Shown here: in pieces, positions 63,384 through 64,000 of the stretch
How the letters are laid out: each line of letters starts with the position of its first letter
Position numbering within the stretch: position 1 is the stretch's first letter
NCBI RefSeq assembly: GCF_009766105.1
Contig: NZ_LMUH01000013.1
Location: forward strand, 1 to 64,000
Length of the DNA stretch: 64,000 nucleotides
Direction: 5' to 3'
Origin: Granulicella sp. S156
GTDB taxonomy: Bacteria > Acidobacteriota > Terriglobia > Terriglobales > Acidobacteriaceae
The notes under the pieces: model-generated
Database searches by the model: none
What the model saw: only the letters and a program-made list of their open reading frames with translations
What the model was told of the DNA's origin: nothing
Translations under genes and position numbers: made by a program

Positions 63384-64000
63384 CGGAGTGTCGCTCCTGT
63401 CAGAGTTTCGAGGTGTGCTAAAGCTGTCTCGTGATCGAAGAGCGCTTGCTGGTAGTCATGCTCAAACGACAGCACGTCCAGCAGCGAAGAGAGAACGGGA
63501 GCGAACTGCTGCTTGTTCGATTGGTAGGCCGCTTCTTCCGAATGGAAGGCGGCGTTGGCCTGGGGAATCAAGCCTTCCTGGTACTCCTTCAGCAGGTCTT
63601 CTGTGCTGGTGACAGCGATGTACTCTTTCTGGACTTCGGCAAGTTGCTGCTGAGTTTGAGAGTCGAGTTCCTGCTTCGACTGACTCAGCCGTTCCGTTGC
63701 CTCTGCGATCTCGCCTTCGACTCGTTTACGCCGGGGCAGCCGCATGTTGAGGCTCAGCATGTAGTAGTCCCGATAGCCACTGCCGGTTTGCTCGAACGTA
63801 TAGCCGACGTTGAAATCCGGCTTGCCATCGCGCTTTGCGGACTTTAGTTGCGCATCCTGTTTTTGAACCGCGTTTGCATCCCTATGAACTGCGGGGTTGT
63901 GGCTCTGGACCAGCGCTTGCAGCTCCTCAGCGGTGTAGCGCAACGGTGAAGCGGCAAGCTGCTCCGGCAGGATGTCCTCGGAGTCTTGCGAACGATGCAA
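63380..64000 (-). CDS. Outer-membrane efflux channel, TolC/CusC family, 5' part beyond window
   Basis: The last 206 codons of a TolC-family protein. The visible part has the long amphipathic coiled helices of the tunnel (EIAEATERLSQSKQELDSQT, QQLAEVQKEYIAVTSTEDLL) and barrel strands (NVGYTFEQTGSGYRDYYMLS), ending in a typical OEP C-terminus. It would complete the tripartite pump with the adjacent adaptor and CusA-like protein. The start, signal peptide and any lipobox are off the right edge. The coordinate 64000 is the window end, not the gene start. Confidence 0.9.
   Translation of the reverse strand: MHRSQDSEDILPEQLAASPLRYTAEELQALVQSHNPAVHRDANAVQKQDAQLKSAKRDGKPDFNVGYTFEQTGSGYRDYYMLSLNMRLPRRKRVEGEIAEATERLSQSKQELDSQTQQQLAEVQKEYIAVTSTEDLLKEYQEGLIPQANAAFHSEEAAYQSNKQQFAPVLSSLLDVLSFEHDYQQALFDHETALAHLETLTGATLR

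Overview
The window looks like a chromosomal segment of an acidobacterium of the class Terriglobia (Granulicella/Terriglobus/Edaphobacter type). The inference rests on lineage-typical families rather than a marker gene: two Oar-type TonB-dependent receptors with an N-terminal carboxypeptidase-regulatory-like domain, a DUF3738/TIGR03435 protein fused or adjacent to an ADOP-permease-like prefix with a PadR regulator, a sigma/anti-sigma/DUF4252 cluster, a BBP2-type porin, and long palindromic intergenic elements. I saw no rRNA, tRNA, CRISPR array, transposase, integrase or phage gene.

Layout. 1-4.4 kb (minus strand): truncated patatin-like lipase, msrA, HIT hydrolase, M48 protease and an RpiR-type regulator, with a perfect parS-like 16-mer between the HIT gene and msrA. 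5-8.4 kb: first large TonB-dependent receptor, divergent from the RpiR regulator. 8.4-10.4 kb (minus): DUF3738 protein with PadR regulator. 10.7-14.2 kb: two overlapping genes for exported TldD/TldE-like proteins. 14.4-19.2 kb: alr, a small unknown, an alpha/beta hydrolase, glyA and a DUF4126 membrane protein. 19.2-20.5 kb (minus): prmC and an SRPBCC protein. 20.7-27.8 kb: second TonB-dependent receptor, a beta-barrel porin and two paralogous secreted proteins. 28.2-31.1 kb: ECF sigma factor, its likely membrane partner, a DUF4252-like exported protein, and tgt. 31.3-38.4 kb: small stress/efflux units (TetR-azoR, DoxX, DUF2007-like, MATE, DUF1348, TetR-MFS). 38.9-40.8 kb: lipoprotein beta-propeller. 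41.5-44.6 kb: yajC-secD-secF. 45.3-48.2 kb: TonB-like protein, ExbB, ExbD, ExbD. 48.4-55 kb: hemL, purM, Gly/Tyr-rich secreted protein, M50 protease, YqjM-like oxidoreductase, infC with a non-ATG start. 55.1-64 kb (minus): a tricorn-like protease and a CusCBA-type metal efflux operon running off the right edge.

How it fits together. Much of the window concerns the envelope: Sec accessory proteins, a Ton motor that would energise the two large receptors, a porin, exported proteases and a tripartite metal pump. Several small loci show visible operator-like sequences next to their regulator (PadR, TetR-azoR, TetR-MFS).

The most unusual non-coding content is a set of intergenic palindromic elements of 100-260 bp. 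Two families have two related copies each in this window, and two further elements are single. The most distinctive single sites are the parS-like palindrome upstream of msrA and a hairpin overlapping the ribosome binding site of the porin gene.
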